From assembly GCA_045576295.1 (NCBI GenBank), contig JAZNGF010000022.1, positions 1 to 17,640 on the forward strand: a DNA stretch of 17,640 bases, in the 5' to 3' direction. The notes below the pieces were generated by a model. It was not told where the DNA came from and made no database searches. It saw nothing but the letters and a program-made list of their open reading frames with translations. The translations under genes were made by a program, and so were the position numbers. The stretch is from CAVALG01 sp045576295. Its GTDB lineage: Bacteria; Bacillota; Clostridia; Oscillospirales; Acutalibacteraceae. Below are positions 7,776 to 15,551 of this stretch, one piece after another; the stretch's first letter is position 1; each line of letters starts with the position of its first letter.

Positions 7776-7804
7776 ATTATAATATATTGTTTTTAAATTT
7801 ACAA
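7776..7804 (-). promoter_or_regulatory. Sigma-A promoter for the SRP RNA (and possibly dnaX cluster)
   Basis: On the - strand TTGTAA (7799-7804) is separated by exactly 17 bases from TATAAT (7776-7781). Transcription would start around 7763-7769, which coincides with the 5' end of the SRP RNA inferred independently from base pairing. The perfect -10 box and AT-rich upstream DNA fit a strong promoter for an abundant RNA. Confidence 0.85.
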
Positions 7805-7861
7805 TAGCAAATTTGAATTTTTTTGCTTAATTATACTGCTGATTAACTTTTACATTTTATA

Positions 7862-7890
7862 TTGAAATAATTAATAATATGTTATATAAT
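7862..7890 (+). promoter_or_regulatory. Sigma-A promoter for the ymdB-to-recG cluster
   Basis: TTGAAA (7862-7867), a 17-base spacer and TATAAT (7885-7890) form a near-consensus promoter. A start at about 7897 leaves a leader of only about 22 bases before the ATG, just enough for the AAGGAG ribosome binding site at 7905-7910. It diverges from the SRP RNA promoter, with the two -35 boxes 57 bases apart. Confidence 0.85.
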
Positions 7891-7918
7891 TATTATGAAT
7901 GTTTAAGGAGAAGTTGAA

Positions 7919-8707
7919 ATGAACGTTTTATGCATTGGCGATGTTGTTGGCAATTGTGGTTGCAAAGCGCTACTTAAAACCTTGCCAAAGTTAAAAAAAG
8001 AATATAATGTTGATTTGTGCATTGTAAATGGCGAAAACTCGGCCGAAGGCAACGGCATTCTGCCGGGCTCTGCTGAGGCGATATTTTCAGCAGGCGCAGA
8101 TGTTGTTACAGGCGGCAACCACACCATTCACCGCCGCGAAATTTATGAAATTTTAGAGAGTAATAATGCCGTTTTAAGACCTGCAAACTACCCGGCTGCA
8201 GTTCCGGGCAGCGGATATTGCGAATACGACCTTGGAAGACACCGCATTGCCGTTATTAACATTTTAGGAACGGTATATTTAGATAGCCTTGAATCCCCTT
8301 TTGACACTGCTGATAGGCTTATAAAAAAGGCAGACGATAACGGCATTAAAATCAAGATTATAGATTTTCACGCAGAAGCAACATCAGAAAAACGCGCATT
8401 AGGACTTTACCTTGACGGGCGCGTATCGGCCATTTTCGGGACCCACACCCACGTTCAAACCGCTGATGAACAAGTTCTCACGGGCGGCACAGGATACATT
8501 ACCGACATTGGCATGACAGGCGCTCACGATTCGGTTTTAGGCGTTGAAAAGGATATAATTATTAACAGGTTCAGAACCCACCTGCCTGAGCGCTTTAAAA
8601 ACGCTTATGGAGAGGCAACACTTTGCGGCGTTTTATTTAACATTGATGAAAAAAGCGGCAAAACTACCGCTATACAAAGAATTGTACTTCACGGAATTTC
8701 GGTGTAA
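7919..8707 (+). CDS. ymdB: YmdB-type metallophosphoesterase (TIGR00282 family)
   Basis: The 262-residue protein matches the family length. Metal-binding motifs are in place: IGDVVG (D8), NGEN (E39, N40), GGNH (N67, H68), DFHAEATSEK (H151) and GTHTHVQT (H176, H178), followed by the family-specific TDIGMTG. The family hydrolyses 2',3'- and 3',5'-cyclic nucleotides through a dinuclear metal centre, and in Bacillus it affects biofilm and motility genes. An oddity is that the common GNHTWD block reads GNHTIHRRE here, losing the usual Trp and Asp next to the ligands, so substrate preference may differ. It is the first gene after the promoter at 7862-7890 and has AAGGAG 8 bases before the ATG. Confidence 0.92.
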   Translation: MNVLCIGDVVGNCGCKALLKTLPKLKKEYNVDLCIVNGENSAEGNGILPGSAEAIFSAGADVVTGGNHTIHRREIYEILESNNAVLRPANYPAAVPGSGYCEYDLGRHRIAVINILGTVYLDSLESPFDTADRLIKKADDNGIKIKIIDFHAEATSEKRALGLYLDGRVSAIFGTHTHVQTADEQVLTGGTGYITDIGMTGAHDSVLGVEKDIIINRFRTHLPERFKNAYGEATLCGVLFNIDEKSGKTTAIQRIVLHGISV

Positions 8708-8709
8708 TT

Positions 8710-10308
8710 ATGAAAAAAAGATTTTTTGTTTGTTTGATTTTAATATTGTTAACAGCATTGCTTCCGGCCTGCAAAGCCCCAAAAGGCGAGCAGTCGGGCT
8801 CTGATAACGGTGGCAATAAATCGGCCACTAAGCAGGTTTTCACATTAATGTATTGCTATAACGATTCATTCAACCCCTATTCCGCTAACACTAAAATGAA
8901 TCAAGAGCTTGCATATTTGCTTTACGACCCGCTAATTAAGTTAGATGATAACTTCAAGCCCGTTAACTATTTGGCTGATTCTGTTACCACAGAAGGCAAA
9001 GCCACAACTGTTACTTTAAAGCAGGCTTTATTTTCCGATGGTTCGGCGGTAACAGCTGATGATGTTGTTTATTCAATAAAAGCAGCGCTGAACTCTAACA
9101 CCCGCTACAAATCTCAACTGGAAAAGATTGTTTCCTACACCGCTGCAAACCCAAGCACTGTGGTAATAAATATAACAGATAACGACCCATACTTTGTTAA
9201 TATGCTCGATTTTCCCATAATTAAATTGGGAAGCGACCAGCTTAAAGATGAAAACAACCTTTCTCTTCCGCCAATTGGCTGCGGCAGATACGTTTTAAAT
9301 CTTGAAAAAGAATGTTTAACTGCTAACGAATCACACTATATAAAGGTCCCCGAAATTAAAAAAATTGGCCTTATAAACACCCCCGACAACGAAGCAATGG
9401 AATATAATTTAAGCACCGGTGCTGTTTCGTTTTATTATTCGAACCTATCAGACGGTAAAACCGTTAGAATGTCGGGCGTTAGTAAAAGCGTAAATTTAAA
9501 TAACATTGTTTATTTAGGTTTAAACTGCGCTGAAGGCAGAATATTCTCGAGCAATTCATTAAGGTTGGCAGTGTCGGCCGCGATTAATCGAACAAATATC
9601 GTTAACGATGCTTATTATGGCAACGCGCAGGTTGCTAATAGCACCTTTCACCCCAGCTGGAACGACGCAAAAAGCAATCAAAACGCAGAAAACACAGAAA
9701 ATATTGATGTTATGCTTGCGAATTTGAATGATATAGGTTATAATAATAAAGATAATGAGGGTTTTTATGTAAATAACGTAGGTAAGCGTTTAACTTTTTC
9801 GGTATTGTGTAACAGCGATAATTTATGGCGCACCGGCGCTGCCGAACTTATAGTTAACCAGTTGAACTCCTATGGCATTGCAGCTCAAGTGGAAGTTGTT
9901 GACTGGAACACTTACCTTGCAAGAATTGCAAGCAACAATTACGATGTTTATATTGGTGAAACATCAATACTTAATAATATGGATATTTCAAGTTTGGTTA
10001 ACGGTAACGTTGGATTACCCATTACAACCAACACTGAACCAAACAATGAAAACCAAGATGTAACACCAAATCAAAATGTAGTTGAGGCTTCTCCTACAAC
10101 TGGCACATTATCAGGTCAAACTGTTTCGGCTTTTTATGCGGGAAGCTTATCAATTAAAGATATACTTGCAGCCTTCAACTCAGAAATGCCAATCATCCCG
10201 CTATGTTACCGCACGGGATATGTTGTTTATTCACAAAACATAACCGATGAAATCAATAGCACTGTTAGCGATTTGTTCTTCGGTTTTGAAAATTGCAAAT
10301 TCAAATAA
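8710..10308 (+). CDS. Extracellular solute-binding lipoprotein, ABC-type family 5 (peptide/nickel-like), orphan
   Basis: The 532-residue protein has a lipoprotein signal: basic MKKR, a hydrophobic stretch, and lipobox LPAC with lipidated C21. The mature part has features of SBP family 5 (oligopeptide/nickel-binding): an early YCYNDSFNPYSANT and LAYLLYDPLIKLDDNFKP block, LFSDGSAVTADDVVYSIKAAL, and later LRLAVSAAINRTNIV. A stretch rich in Asn, Thr and Pro (about 429-470) interrupts the C-terminal lobe and looks like an insertion or flexible loop. The family captures peptides or other solutes outside the membrane for an ABC importer. No permease or ATPase of that system is nearby, so it either serves distant permeases or has another role. 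It begins 2 bases after the ymdB stop, so co-transcription is likely. The ligand cannot be told. Confidence 0.85.
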   Translation: MKKRFFVCLILILLTALLPACKAPKGEQSGSDNGGNKSATKQVFTLMYCYNDSFNPYSANTKMNQELAYLLYDPLIKLDDNFKPVNYLADSVTTEGKATTVTLKQALFSDGSAVTADDVVYSIKAALNSNTRYKSQLEKIVSYTAANPSTVVINITDNDPYFVNMLDFPIIKLGSDQLKDENNLSLPPIGCGRYVLNLEKECLTANESHYIKVPEIKKIGLINTPDNEAMEYNLSTGAVSFYYSNLSDGKTVRMSGVSKSVNLNNIVYLGLNCAEGRIFSSNSLRLAVSAAINRTNIVNDAYYGNAQVANSTFHPSWNDAKSNQNAENTENIDVMLANLNDIGYNNKDNEGFYVNNVGKRLTFSVLCNSDNLWRTGAAELIVNQLNSYGIAAQVEVVDWNTYLARIASNNYDVYIGETSILNNMDISSLVNGNVGLPITTNTEPNNENQDVTPNQNVVEASPTTGTLSGQTVSAFYAGSLSIKDILAAFNSEMPIIPLCYRTGYVVYSQNITDEINSTVSDLFFGFENCKFK

Positions 10309-10338
10309 AAACATCTCAAACTTTAAGGAGGATATTTT

Positions 10339-10686
10339 ATGTTCAAATACGAAACTCGTTTCGGAACAATCCATTTCTCAAATGAATACCTCGCAAACCT
10401 TGTTGGGCATGCAGTTTCGTCATGCTATGGTGTTGTTGGTATGGTTCCAAAAGGCACTCAAAAGATTGTTAGTCTTTTATCAAACAAGACCCGCTTGAAT
10501 GAAGGTATTTTTATTAAAGGAAATATGGATTCTGTTTCGATAGAAATTCACATCGCCGTTTCATACGGAATGAACATTAACGCTATTGCAAAGAGCATTA
10601 TGCATAAAGTTGAGTACACCTTTGAAACAGCAACCGGCATCCACGTTGACAAGGTTGTTGTTAAGGTTGACGGTATAGAAGAATAA
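10339..10686 (+). CDS. Asp23/Gls24 family envelope stress protein (YloU-like)
   Basis: The 115-residue protein has the family pattern: an early FGTIHFSNEYLANLVGHAVSSCYGVVGM segment (in parts), a middle beta-strand pair ending in VSIEIHIAVSYGMNI, an alpha helix, and a final VDKVVVKVDGI strand. Asp23/Gls24 proteins are abundant, often membrane-associated, and linked to cell-wall stress in Gram-positive bacteria. The ribosome binding site AAGGAGG at 10325-10331 is the strongest in this cluster and predicts high expression. Immediate linkage to the DAK2-domain gene matches Bacillus yloU-yloV. The exact cellular function is not known from sequence. Confidence 0.92.
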   Translation: MFKYETRFGTIHFSNEYLANLVGHAVSSCYGVVGMVPKGTQKIVSLLSNKTRLNEGIFIKGNMDSVSIEIHIAVSYGMNINAIAKSIMHKVEYTFETATGIHVDKVVVKVDGIEE

Positions 10687-10711
10687 TTACTTATTATAAG
10701 GAGTTGTTTTA

Positions 10712-12379
10712 ATGTTTAGCGGAAATCAATGGCGCGATGCCGTCATATCTGGTGCAAACAATATTTCAAATTGTAAACAAAAGGTTGACGAATTAAACGT
10801 GTTCCCCGTTCCCGATGGTGACACTGGAACCAATATGTCAATGACCATAAACAACGCCGCAAAAGAAGTTTCGGTTTTAAATAACGAAACCGCTTCAAAA
10901 GTTGCAGATGTTACCGCTTCAGCTCTTTTAAGAGGCGCAAGAGGTAACTCAGGTGTTATTTTATCGCTTATATTCAGGGGATTTTCAAAAGGCCTTAAAG
11001 GCAAAGAAACATTAGATGCTGAAGGCATCAGCAATGCTATTGCTGCAGGCGTTGAAGGCGCTTACAAGGCTGTTATGAAGCCAACAGAAGGCACAATTTT
11101 AACAGTTGCACGCGTTGCTTCTGAATATGCTAAAAAGAGCTTTAAAGCAGGCGATGATGCATTAACCGTTTTTGAAGAAATGATTAAGGGTGCAAAGGTG
11201 GCATTAGCTGAAACACCCGAAATCCTTCCAGTTCTTAAAAAAGCAGGCGTTGTTGACGCAGGCGGTCAAGGCCTTGTTGTAATATTCGAAGGTATGCTTT
11301 CGGTATTAAAAGACGGCGTTATCATCGAAGCTGATGTTAAGGAACAAGCTGCTCCCGCTTCAACTAGCCGAAACGCTGCAGGCGAAGCAGAGGCCGACAT
11401 TACCTTCACCTATTGCACAGAGTTTATTGTTAAAAGAGCCGATGATTCTAAAGATCCTGCCGGACTTCGCGCTTATCTTGAAACAATTGGCGACTGCGTT
11501 GTTGTTGTTGACGACGAGGAGATCATTAAGGTTCACGTTCACACCGATCACCCTGGTAACGCAATTGAAAAGGGATTAACCTTTGGTCAGCTAATTAATT
11601 TAAAGATTGAAAACATGCGCGATCAGCACGAAAGAGCAAAGCACGATTCTTCGGGCGATGCTCCTAAAACTGCTAAAGCTGACAGTGATTCAGGCGAAAT
11701 CACAAGCGTTCCGATCGAAAACAAATATGGTATGGTTGTTGTTTCAGCCGGAGCAGGCCTTGAAGCATTATTTGCAGACTTAGGTGCAGACAAAATTGTT
11801 AGCGGCGGCCAAACAATGAACCCCAGCACTAATGATATTTTAGCAGCTGTTGAACAAACCCCTGCTGAATACGTTTTTGTGTTCCCCAACAACAAAAACA
11901 TCATTATGGCGGCTGAACAAGCTATTCCCCTTTCAAGCAGAAAGGTTATAGTTATGCCTACAAGAACAATACCTCAAGGTATTTCTGCAATGATTGCATT
12001 CGACCCTGACGCAGATGCCGACACTAACGCTGTTACAATGCGCAAGGCATACGAAAATGTTGGCACAGGTCAAATCACATTTGCCGCACGTGATTCAGAA
12101 TATGACGGCAAGAAGATCAACAAGGGTGACCTTTTAGCACTTGCAAATGGCAAAATCACCTTCACATCAGATGATTTAACCAAGTGCGTAACAAAATTAA
12201 CAAAATCACTTGTTAACAAGAATTCACAATTCATCACCTTAATTTACGGTGAAGATGTTGATGATAAAACAGCGCAAAAAATCTCAAACGCTGTTTCTGA
12301 AAAGTTTGGTTCTAACATTGATGTTGCTCTTGTAAATGGCGGCCAGCCAGTATATTATTTCATAATTTCGGTTGAATAA
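10712..12379 (+). CDS. fakA: FakA/YloV-type fatty acid kinase (DAK2 domain + EDD domain)
   Basis: The 555-residue protein has an N-terminal DAK2/DhaL-type kinase domain (about 1-205) with the ATP/metal motif VPDGDTGTN (33-41, Asp35 and Asp37) and GARGNSG (75-81). A middle domain has C235, H275 and H277, the Cys and His-x-His arrangement reported as a zinc site in Staphylococcus FakA. A charged, low-complexity linker (about 305-335) leads to a C-terminal EDD/DegV-like domain (about 338-555). In the characterised system FakA phosphorylates fatty acids held by a FakB (DegV) partner to feed acyl-phosphate into phospholipid synthesis. No fakB is in this window. AAGGAG lies 8 bases before the ATG, and the gene follows asp23 by 25 bases. 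Assignment to the family is firm; activity is inferred. Confidence 0.92.
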   Translation: MFSGNQWRDAVISGANNISNCKQKVDELNVFPVPDGDTGTNMSMTINNAAKEVSVLNNETASKVADVTASALLRGARGNSGVILSLIFRGFSKGLKGKETLDAEGISNAIAAGVEGAYKAVMKPTEGTILTVARVASEYAKKSFKAGDDALTVFEEMIKGAKVALAETPEILPVLKKAGVVDAGGQGLVVIFEGMLSVLKDGVIIEADVKEQAAPASTSRNAAGEAEADITFTYCTEFIVKRADDSKDPAGLRAYLETIGDCVVVVDDEEIIKVHVHTDHPGNAIEKGLTFGQLINLKIENMRDQHERAKHDSSGDAPKTAKADSDSGEITSVPIENKYGMVVVSAGAGLEALFADLGADKIVSGGQTMNPSTNDILAAVEQTPAEYVFVFPNNKNIIMAAEQAIPLSSRKVIVMPTRTIPQGISAMIAFDPDADADTNAVTMRKAYENVGTGQITFAARDSEYDGKKINKGDLLALANGKITFTSDDLTKCVTKLTKSLVNKNSQFITLIYGEDVDDKTAQKISNAVSEKFGSNIDVALVNGGQPVYYFIISVE

Positions 12380-12380
12380 T

Positions 12381-14387
12381 ATGTTTAATTGTAACGTTAA
12401 ATTTATAAAGGGAGTTGGCGAAAAACGTGCCGAGATCTTAAACGGTCTCGGCATAGATTCCGTCGGCTCCCTTTTGTATTACCTACCCCGCGCATATGAA
12501 GATTGGCAAAACACAACCGATATAAACTCAGCCGAAAACGCCAGCAAGGTTTGCGTTAAAGCGAAAATCACATCTCCAATTAAAACTTATTATATTAGAA
12601 AAAACATGACAATATATAAGTTTGAAGCAGAGGATGAAAACGGAACGTTATTAGTAACCCTTTATAACAATAAATATCTTGCCGAAAGCTTAAAGCAAGG
12701 GCAGGAGTATTTGTTTTATGGCGTTATTTACGGCATCGGCCGGTTAAAAGAAATGAGTTCGCCAAAAATCAAGCTATCTTCTTTTCAAAAAATCACACCA
12801 ATTTACCCTTCAAGCTCTAAAATGGGGTCCTCAGCTATTGAAAAGATTATTAATTCAGCACTTACAACAGCCGAAATCAACGAGTTTCTTCCCAACGAAG
12901 TAATAGAAAAACATAGCCTTTGTAGCCTTGAATATGCCCTTCACAACATTCATTCCCCCGACAGCTACCGCGCAATAAAAATTGCGCGCCGCCGCTTGGC
13001 TTTTGAAGAAATGTTTATTCTTCAAGCAGTTATGGCATATTCAAAACTTCGAGTTAAAAAACACAGCGGCATTAAAATCTCATCTAACTCACTCGGTGAT
13101 TTTATTAATTCTCTCCCCTTTTCGCTAACCTCAGCTCAAAAAAGAGTTATTGATGAATGTTTAAGTGATTTTAGTTCAGGAACACCTATGAACCGCCTTG
13201 TTCAAGGTGATGTTGGTTCAGGTAAAACGGCAGTTGCCGCGGCACTAATTCACTCTTGTGTAAATGCAGGTTACCAAGCTGCTCTTATGGTTCCAACCGA
13301 ACTGTTAAGTGAACAACACTTTAACACAATGCAAAAGTTTTTGAATGGCTTTGGCATTAAAATGTGCCTATTGAATGGCAGCACACAGAAAGGCGAAAAA
13401 GCCAAAATTAAAGAACAAATCCAAAGCGGTGAAGTAAACCTTGTTATTGGCACGCACGCACTTATTGAAGATGATGTTGTGTTTAATAACTTAGGGCTTG
13501 TTATAACCGACGAACAACACAGATTTGGCGTTAACCAAAGAACCGCGCTGTTTAAAAAAGGTTCATCCCCTCACCTGCTTGTTATGTCGGCAACACCAAT
13601 ACCGCGCACCCTTGCAATGATTATTTACGGCGAGCTCGACATTAGCATAATTGATGAACTCCCTGCAGGGCGCCAAAAAATTGATACCTTCGCGGTCGAC
13701 AGCAGCTACCGCGCGCGCATTTATAATTTTATTAAAAAACACCTTGATGACGGTAGGCAAGGTTATATTGTTTGCCCTTTGATTGAAACTAACGAAGAAC
13801 TTGAAAATCTAACTTCGGCAACAGAATATTTCGAAGAACTTTCAAACGGCGCCTTTAAAAACTATAGTTTAGGGCTGCTACACGGCAAAATGAAACCGCG
13901 TGAAAAGGAAGAAATTATGCAGCAGTTTTCAAATGGCGATATTCAGTTGCTTATTTCAACAACGGTTATCGAGGTTGGTATTGACGTTCCAAATGCCGTT
14001 ATTATGCTAATTGAAAACGCCGAGCGTTTTGGGCTTTCGCAACTTCATCAGCTTCGCGGCAGAATCGGCAGAGGTTGCCACAAATCAACCTGCATATTGT
14101 TATCAGATGCCAAGGGCGAAACAGCGCGCAAACGGCTTGGCATTATGTGCCAAAATCATGATGGTTTTAAAATAGCCGATGAAGATTTAGCTCTTCGCGG
14201 CCCCGGTGATTTTGTTGGCAGGCGCCAACATGGCCTGCCTGAACTTAAAATTGCCGATATTGTTAACGATATTGATTTATTTAAGGTTGCAGGAAAAGCT
14301 GCGCGCGATATAATTACAGCTAACCCAACCCTTGAAGGTTACACTGAATTGCAAAGAAAAATTAAAGCGCTGTGGCGCACATTATAA
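12381..14387 (+). CDS. recG: ATP-dependent DNA helicase RecG
   Basis: Starting at the ATG at 12381 the protein has 668 residues. An in-frame TTG at 12372 would overlap the fakA stop, but the ATG one base after that stop leads straight into conserved FIKGVGEKRAEIL. In order: wedge/OB domain (about 1-200), Walker A GDVGSGKT (276-283), DEQHRFGV (motif II, from 377), SATPIPRT (403-410), and the second helicase lobe with TTVIEVGIDVP (527-537) and QLHQLRGRIGRG (554-565). The C-terminal GPGDFVGRRQHGLPEL block is RecG-specific. RecG remodels stalled replication forks and branched recombination intermediates. No strong ribosome binding site precedes it, suggesting coupling to fakA. It is the last gene before the hairpin at 14397-14434. 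Confidence 0.97.
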   Translation: MFNCNVKFIKGVGEKRAEILNGLGIDSVGSLLYYLPRAYEDWQNTTDINSAENASKVCVKAKITSPIKTYYIRKNMTIYKFEAEDENGTLLVTLYNNKYLAESLKQGQEYLFYGVIYGIGRLKEMSSPKIKLSSFQKITPIYPSSSKMGSSAIEKIINSALTTAEINEFLPNEVIEKHSLCSLEYALHNIHSPDSYRAIKIARRRLAFEEMFILQAVMAYSKLRVKKHSGIKISSNSLGDFINSLPFSLTSAQKRVIDECLSDFSSGTPMNRLVQGDVGSGKTAVAAALIHSCVNAGYQAALMVPTELLSEQHFNTMQKFLNGFGIKMCLLNGSTQKGEKAKIKEQIQSGEVNLVIGTHALIEDDVVFNNLGLVITDEQHRFGVNQRTALFKKGSSPHLLVMSATPIPRTLAMIIYGELDISIIDELPAGRQKIDTFAVDSSYRARIYNFIKKHLDDGRQGYIVCPLIETNEELENLTSATEYFEELSNGAFKNYSLGLLHGKMKPREKEEIMQQFSNGDIQLLISTTVIEVGIDVPNAVIMLIENAERFGLSQLHQLRGRIGRGCHKSTCILLSDAKGETARKRLGIMCQNHDGFKIADEDLALRGPGDFVGRRQHGLPELKIADIVNDIDLFKVAGKAARDIITANPTLEGYTELQRKIKALWRTL

Positions 14388-14396
14388 TACTAACGC

Positions 14397-14434
14397 TAAA
14401 AATGTCAACATCTATAAAAAAGGTGTTGACATTT
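14397..14434 (+). terminator. recG terminator hairpin, overlapping the next promoter
   Basis: A stem of about 14 bp forms between AAAATGTCAACATC and GGTGTTGACATTTT, with one T-G wobble and an A-rich loop, followed by ATTTT. It stands about 10 bases after the recG stop and is the only terminator-like structure there. Its 3' arm contains the TTGACA of the following promoter (14426-14431). Confidence 0.75.
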
Positions 14435-14454
14435 TATTTTAAATATTGTATTAT
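14426..14454 (+). promoter_or_regulatory. Sigma-A promoter of the gntR-ABC-permease-lipoprotein operon
   Basis: A perfect TTGACA (14426-14431), a 17-base spacer and TATTAT (14449-14454) place the transcription start near 14461. The leader to the gntR start is about 36 bases. The -35 box is part of the upstream terminator stem. Confidence 0.88.
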
Positions 14455-14460
14455 TTCAAT

Positions 14461-14476
14461 AGTACAGTAGTACAGT
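14461..14476 (+). promoter_or_regulatory. Probable GntR operator: tandem AGTACAGT repeat
   Basis: Two exact copies of AGTACAGT lie end to end at 14461-14468 and 14469-14476, immediately after the -10 box and at the predicted transcription start. They contain GTAC-AGTA-GTAC, which has dyad symmetry at both ends. The next gene encodes a YtrA-type GntR regulator, a group that normally represses its own operon, so this is the natural site for autorepression. Function is inferred from position and symmetry. Confidence 0.6.
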
Positions 14477-14496
14477 TTTAGTGGAGGTGATGAATC

Positions 14497-14856
14497 TTGA
14501 GTTGGCAGCTTGATAAAAACAGGCCTATATGCCCACAAATATGTGAACAAATCTGCGTTAAGATCGCAAAAGGCGAATTTGCACCTAATGAACGCCTAAT
14601 GTCGGTTCGTGAGGTTGCACTCAATGCAGGGGTTAACCCAAACACTGTTCAAAAAGCGTTTGAACAGTTAGATGCAAAAGGGCTAATCTACTCGGTTAGG
14701 GGTTCAGGCTGGTTTGTGTCTGAAAATATTAGTGATGCTAAACTGGCACTTGAAGAATTAATCAAATCAAAAACGGCTGCTTATTTTGAAGAAATGCAGC
14801 TTTTAGGCTTCAGCGTTTCAGAAACTAAAGATTATATTAAGGAGTGGAGCAAATGA
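14497..14856 (+). CDS. GntR-family transcriptional regulator, YtrA subfamily
   Basis: This 119-residue protein is short, as is typical of the YtrA branch, with a winged helix-turn-helix and only a small C-terminal dimerising part. Recognisable blocks are PICPQICEQICVKIAKGEF, LMSVREVA, the YtrA/GntR signature VNPNTVQKAFEQLDAKGLIY, and RGSGWFV. The start is TTG at 14497, chosen because GGAGGTGA ends 6 bases upstream; an ATG at 14490 is in another frame and stops after seven codons. Such regulators repress the ABC transporter genes that follow and are relieved by cell-envelope or antibiotic signals in characterised cases. Its stop overlaps the next start in an ATGA. The inducing signal cannot be read from sequence. 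Confidence 0.9.
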   Translation: MSWQLDKNRPICPQICEQICVKIAKGEFAPNERLMSVREVALNAGVNPNTVQKAFEQLDAKGLIYSVRGSGWFVSENISDAKLALEELIKSKTAAYFEEMQLLGFSVSETKDYIKEWSK

Positions 14857-15551
14857 GTGAGATTTTACGGTGCACAGGTTTAACAAAGCACTACGGAGGC
14901 CTTATTGCGCTTGATAATATAAACCTAACATTAGAAAGCGGCAAAATTATTGGCCTTCTCGGCCCCAACGGTTCGGGAAAAACAACCCTTATAAAACTTA
15001 TAAATAATCTGCTTGTTCCAAACAGCGGCAAGATTTACGTTAACGGCATAAAACCCGGAACCGAAACTAAAAAGATAGTTGCGTACTTACCTGATAAAAA
15101 CTTTTTAAACTCTTGGATGACGGTTGAACAAATAATTTCACTGTTTAACGATTTTTATGCCGACTTTAGGCCTGAGCTTGCCTTTAAGATGCTTGCCGAC
15201 CTTGGCATTACACCTTCTGTTAAATTAAAATCCCTGTCAAAGGGTAATAAAGAAAAGGTGTCTCTTATTCTTGTTATGAGCAGAAATGCTCTTTTATATG
15301 TTCTTGATGAACCTATTGCCGGCGTTGACCCTGCAACAAGAGATTATATTATTCACACAATAATTAATAACTACAACCCAAATGCAACCGTTTTAATTTC
15401 TACCCACCTTATATCTGATATTGAACAGGTGTTAGATGAGGTTGTGTTTATAAATCAAGGAAAAATAACGCTTCACAAATCTGTTGATGAAATAAGAACC
15501 GAAAATTATAAGAGCGTTGATGAACTGTTTAGGGAGGTATTCAAATGGTAA
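14853..15551 (+). CDS. ABC transporter ATP-binding protein (YtrB-like)
   Basis: The protein has 232 residues from the ATG at 14853. This start is preferred over the in-frame GTG at 14844 because AAGGAG (14839-14844) lies 8 bases before it and it overlaps the gntR stop as ATGA. It has Walker A GPNGSGKT (37-44), signature LSKGNKEK (128-135) in place of LSGGQ, Walker B LLYVLDEP (147-154) and H-loop His185. The Q-loop position reads YLPDKNFL, with no Gln; this and the LSKG signature are features I associate with GntR-linked exporter ATPases. It energises the membrane protein encoded next, with which it overlaps by 7 bases. Direction and substrate are unknown; export or a sensing role is more likely than import, since no binding protein for import is encoded. 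Confidence 0.93.
   Translation: MSEILRCTGLTKHYGGLIALDNINLTLESGKIIGLLGPNGSGKTTLIKLINNLLVPNSGKIYVNGIKPGTETKKIVAYLPDKNFLNSWMTVEQIISLFNDFYADFRPELAFKMLADLGITPSVKLKSLSKGNKEKVSLILVMSRNALLYVLDEPIAGVDPATRDYIIHTIINNYNPNATVLISTHLISDIEQVLDEVVFINQGKITLHKSVDEIRTENYKSVDELFREVFKW

Noticed and set aside
10247..10498. + strand frame spanning the solute-binding protein end and asp23
   Set aside because: Overlaps two clear genes in another frame, and the strong AAGGAGG belongs to asp23.
12372..12380. TTG start for recG at 12372
   Set aside because: It lies inside the end of fakA; the ATG at 12381 directly follows the fakA stop and leads into conserved sequence.
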